DNA of 7,582 nt from an uncultured Gammaproteobacteria bacterium (GTDB lineage Bacteria; Pseudomonadota; Gammaproteobacteria; SZUA-140), in contig CALZIG010000222.1 of the NCBI GenBank assembly GCA_945787585.1, positions 1 to 7,582 of the forward strand, given 5' to 3'. Positions 5,300 through 7,582 of the stretch are shown piece by piece; positions within the stretch are counted from its first letter, which is position 1, and the number at the start of each line of letters is the position of its first letter. The position numbers and the translations under genes were made by a program. The notes beneath the pieces were generated by a model, which saw only the letters and a list, made by a program, of their open reading frames with translations, searched no databases and had not been told where the DNA came from.

Positions 5300-6268
5300 A
5301 TGATAAAATCCAGCACTAAATCCGACATAAAACTGGGGGTTGTGATGGACCCCATCGACGCCATCAACCCCAAAAAAGACAGCACCATGGCGATGTTGCT
5401 CGCGGCTCAACAGCGTGGCTGGCAGCTCCACTATATGGAACAGCGCGACCTCTTTCTCGATCACGCCAGGGCGTGCGCCACCATCCGTCCACTCAGCGTC
5501 AACCCTGGGCTGGACAACTGGTTCGAACTCGGCGAGGCGTCCACTCGCCCCCTGAGCGATCTCGACATTATCCTGATGCGCAAAGACCCACCGTTCGATA
5601 TCGATTATATCTACACCACCTATCTACTGGAGCAGGCCGAAGCCACCGGCACACTGGTCGTCAACAAACCGCAGTCACTGCGCGACGCCAATGAAAAGCT
5701 CTACACCGCATGGTTCCCACACTGCTGCGCGCCGAGCATGGTCACCAGCCAGCCCGGACGTATCAAGGAATTCCTCGCGGAACACGGTGACATCATCATT
5801 AAACCACTCTCGGCGATGGGCGGCGCATCGATCTTTCGCGTCACTAAAGATAACCCCAACGTCAATGTCATCATCGAAGTGATGACAAACAACGGTAAAA
5901 CATTGACGATGGCACAACGCTACCTGCCGGAGATTTTACAGGGTGACAAACGCATTCTGTTGATCGATGGCGAACCGGTTCCTTACGCGCTGGCGCGCAT
6001 TCCCGCCGAGGGTGAAACCCGCGCCAACCTCGCCACGGGTGGCACAGGAGTCGGCCAACCGCTCAGTGAGCGCGACCGCTGGCTCTGTGAACAGATCGGT
6101 CCAACGCTTAAACAAAAAGGGCTTACTTTTGTCGGACTCGATGTGATCGGCGACTATGTCACCGAGATCAACGTCACCAGTCCCACCGGCATTCGCGAAC
6201 TCGACACCCAGTTCGACCTCAATATTGGCGCGCTATTAATGGATGCGATTGAGGCGCGTCTCGCGTGA
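5300..6268 (+). CDS. gshB: Glutathione synthetase (ATP-grasp)
   Basis: GshB adds glycine to gamma-glutamylcysteine with ATP to give glutathione. The 322-residue protein aligns by eye along its length with E. coli GshB: KLGVVMDPI (11-19), LMRKDPPFD (92-100), VNKPQSLRD (121-129), the ATP-grasp loop KPLSAMGGAS (168-177), MAQRYLPEI (204-212), RANLATGG (241-248), FVGLDVIGD (277-285) and the metal-binding TEINVTSPTGIRE (288-300). Compared with E. coli it carries about nine extra N-terminal residues (MIKSSTKSD). No alternative start lies closer that keeps the first beta strand, so ATG 5300 stands, although its ribosome binding site is poor and translational re-initiation from gshA (12-base gap) is likely. 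Its TGA overlaps the GTG of apbE. A second-half fragment or frameshift is not seen; the enzyme looks intact. Confidence 0.97.
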   Translation: MIKSSTKSDIKLGVVMDPIDAINPKKDSTMAMLLAAQQRGWQLHYMEQRDLFLDHARACATIRPLSVNPGLDNWFELGEASTRPLSDLDIILMRKDPPFDIDYIYTTYLLEQAEATGTLVVNKPQSLRDANEKLYTAWFPHCCAPSMVTSQPGRIKEFLAEHGDIIIKPLSAMGGASIFRVTKDNPNVNVIIEVMTNNGKTLTMAQRYLPEILQGDKRILLIDGEPVPYALARIPAEGETRANLATGGTGVGQPLSERDRWLCEQIGPTLKQKGLTFVGLDVIGDYVTEINVTSPTGIRELDTQFDLNIGALLMDAIEARLA

Positions 6269-7308
6269 AACCGCGGTGGTTACATTTACTGGCGATCGCT
6301 GCGCTCACACTGAGCGCCTGTAGCGATCCGCCACCGCAGGTTCACAAGGCAAAGCTCTTCACCCTCGGCACACTGGTCGATGTCAGCGTGCTTCATCCGG
6401 ATGAAGCCGTCGCACAACAGGCGGTCGATATTGTTGAAGCCGAACTGGCGGTCATCAACACGCAGTGGCACGCATGGCGTGAAAGCCCGCTGACCAACAT
6501 CAACCAGCAACTCGCCCGCGGTGAAACCATCACCATCGATGCTACAAGTCACCGATTCCTGCAACAGGCACAACAACTCGCCGCCAATAGCGATCAATTT
6601 TTCAATCCCGCGATCGGTTCGCTGGTCGCTCTGTGGGGTTTTCACAGTGATGACCGCCCCGAGGGCGCGCCACCAACCATCGCTGACATCAATCACTTGT
6701 TACAACAGGCGCCTTCGATGGCGGACATCACCCTCACCGAAACAACTTTGAGCAGCCACAATCCCGCCGTGCAGCTCGACTTCGGCGCCTTCGCCAAAGG
6801 CTACGCCATCGACCGCGCGATCGAAAGACTCAAACAGTCCGGCATTGAAAATGCGATCGTCAACGCAGGGGGCGATCTGCGCGCCATTGGCAGTAAAAAT
6901 AAACAACCATGGCGCATCGGTATCCGCCACCCAGCGGCCGCCGGGGTCATCGCCTCAGTCGAAACCCACGACGATGAAAGCGTTTTCACCTCCGGTAACT
7001 ATGAACGCTTTTTTGATTTCGATGGTAAGCGTTATCATCACATCATCGATCCACGCAGCGGCTACCCCGCGACAGGCACTATCTCCGTGACCGTGATTCA
7101 CAACAATGCTGCCACCGCCGATGCCGCCGCCACCGCACTCTTTATTGCAGGCGTAAAGCAGTGGCCGCAGATTGCGCAGCAGATGGGCATCGATGAAGTA
7201 ATGTTGATCGATGAACATCTGACGATCTACATGACAGCGAAGATGGCGCGGCGCATCCAGCTCGAAATCGACGATGCCGAGATCAAAATCATTGGGGATA
7301 ACCGATGA
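6265..7308 (+). CDS. apbE: FAD:protein FMN transferase ApbE, lipoprotein
   Basis: ApbE hydrolyses FAD and transfers FMN to a Thr/Ser of target proteins such as NqrB/C, RnfD/G and other FMN-binding-domain proteins, on the periplasmic side. The 347-residue protein starts with KPRW, a hydrophobic stretch and the lipobox LSAC (Cys19), so it is a Sec-exported, lipid-anchored protein. Family motifs follow: DFGAFAKGYAID (172-183), VNAGGDL (199-205), TSGNYERFF (242-250), YHHIIDPRSGYPA (257-269) and ATADAAATALFIAG (283-296), which carries the usual Asp/Thr metal ligands. The start is GTG 6265, overlapping the gshB stop by four bases (GTGA), with GAGG ten bases upstream. Its own stop overlaps the next gene (ATGA). 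The flavinylated target is not in the window. The older link to thiamine synthesis is not supported here. Confidence 0.95.
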   Translation: MKPRWLHLLAIAALTLSACSDPPPQVHKAKLFTLGTLVDVSVLHPDEAVAQQAVDIVEAELAVINTQWHAWRESPLTNINQQLARGETITIDATSHRFLQQAQQLAANSDQFFNPAIGSLVALWGFHSDDRPEGAPPTIADINHLLQQAPSMADITLTETTLSSHNPAVQLDFGAFAKGYAIDRAIERLKQSGIENAIVNAGGDLRAIGSKNKQPWRIGIRHPAAAGVIASVETHDDESVFTSGNYERFFDFDGKRYHHIIDPRSGYPATGTISVTVIHNNAATADAAATALFIAGVKQWPQIAQQMGIDEVMLIDEHLTIYMTAKMARRIQLEIDDAEIKIIGDNR

Positions 7309-7582
7309 CGCGCGCAGACTATCTCGCACTCCTGTTTGCGGCGCTACTGCTCCCCTATCTCTATGTGACACAGTGGACCGGCGACGAAGCGGGCAGTGCC
7401 GTCTCTATCATGAACGGGGATGAAACGACGCAGGTCTCGCTCGCACACGATCACACCCTCGAGATCGACGGCCCACTCGGCACCAGCGTTATTAAAATAG
7501 AAGATGGCATGGTTCGCTTCATGGCCTCCCCCTGCCTCGGTAAACAGTGCATCCACAGTGGCTGGCTCAAGCACGCTGGCGA
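7305..7582 (+). CDS. NusG domain II-containing membrane-anchored protein (3' truncated by the window)
   Basis: The frame opened by ATG 7305 runs to the window edge: 92 full codons and no stop. A hydrophobic segment at residues 6-22 (YLALLFAALLLPYLYVT) is a membrane anchor or signal. A compact beta-rich domain follows, with HTLEIDGPLG (50-59), VIKIEDGMVRFMASPC and CLGKQCIHSGW (77-87). The paired cysteines before HSGW are the hallmark of the small NusG domain II (PF07009-type) proteins found next to ApbE and Gx-type or Rnf-like membrane genes. It is not the transcription factor NusG, because the KOW and N-terminal domains are absent. GGGGA six bases before the ATG can serve as ribosome binding site, and the 4-base overlap with apbE implies coupling. 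Little of the C-terminus is missing (families are about 120-130 residues). The precise role is unknown; a link to flavin/electron-transfer complexes is inferred from context. Confidence 0.85.
   Translation, partial: MTRADYLALLFAALLLPYLYVTQWTGDEAGSAVSIMNGDETTQVSLAHDHTLEIDGPLGTSVIKIEDGMVRFMASPCLGKQCIHSGWLKHAG

Noticed and set aside
4952..5464. Minus-strand open frame of 170 codons across the gshA/gshB junction
   Set aside because: It overlaps two confident genes in the opposite strand and shows no family motif; it arises from the codon bias of gshA and gshB.
6955..7574. Minus-strand open frames opposite apbE and the NusG-II gene
   Set aside because: The plus-strand frames have clear family motifs and coupled starts; the minus-strand translations have none.

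Overview
The window looks like a chromosomal segment from a gammaproteobacterium. The clues are a proteobacterial-type glutathione synthetase very close to the E. coli enzyme, a glutamate-cysteine ligase of the Acidithiobacillus ferrooxidans/GshA (TIGR02049-like) family rather than the E. coli type, an RsmE, and a ChpA/PilL-like histidine kinase. A sulfur- or metal-oxidising, or related environmental, lineage would fit the GshA type, but the sequence alone does not fix a genus. There are no tRNA or rRNA genes, no transposases, no CRISPR array and no phage genes.

Layout. (i) 1-526, plus strand: the C-terminal 174 residues of a very acidic, probably disordered protein that repeats an SDDDID(A/D)IL-like motif. 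Its N-terminus lies outside the window. (ii) 535-562: a UUCG-capped hairpin terminator between two convergent genes. (iii) 584-1183, minus strand: a typical 2-Cys peroxiredoxin with a strong ribosome binding site. (iv) 1184-1416: a divergent intergenic region with several GGGCAA/TTGCCC dyads. (v) 1417-2151, plus strand: rsmE. (vi) 2184-3617, minus strand and convergent with rsmE: a cytoplasmic CheA/ChpA-like kinase reduced to an Hpt region plus a HATPase core, with no CheW-like or receiver domain and with altered N-box residues. (vii) 3618-3994: a divergent intergenic region holding a perfect 14-bp palindrome and smaller dyads. (viii) 3995-7582, plus strand: a tight cluster gshA - gshB - apbE - NusG-II-domain gene, the last one cut by the window edge. 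gshB/apbE and apbE/NusG-II each overlap by 4 bases.

How it fits together. GshA and GshB carry out the two ATP-dependent steps of glutathione synthesis. ApbE, a lipoprotein FMN transferase, and the membrane-anchored NusG-II protein belong to extracytoplasmic flavinylation/electron-transfer gene sets. Their translational coupling suggests coordinated expression of thiol supply and flavin-based redox chemistry. The peroxiredoxin adds a third redox function nearby but is a separate transcription unit. The most unusual items are the trimmed kinase with a substituted N-box, sitting divergently next to glutathione genes (gshB neighbours the Pil-Chp chemosensory cluster in Pseudomonas), and the acidic motif-repeat protein, whose motif resembles FliM/CheZ-type receiver-binding peptides.
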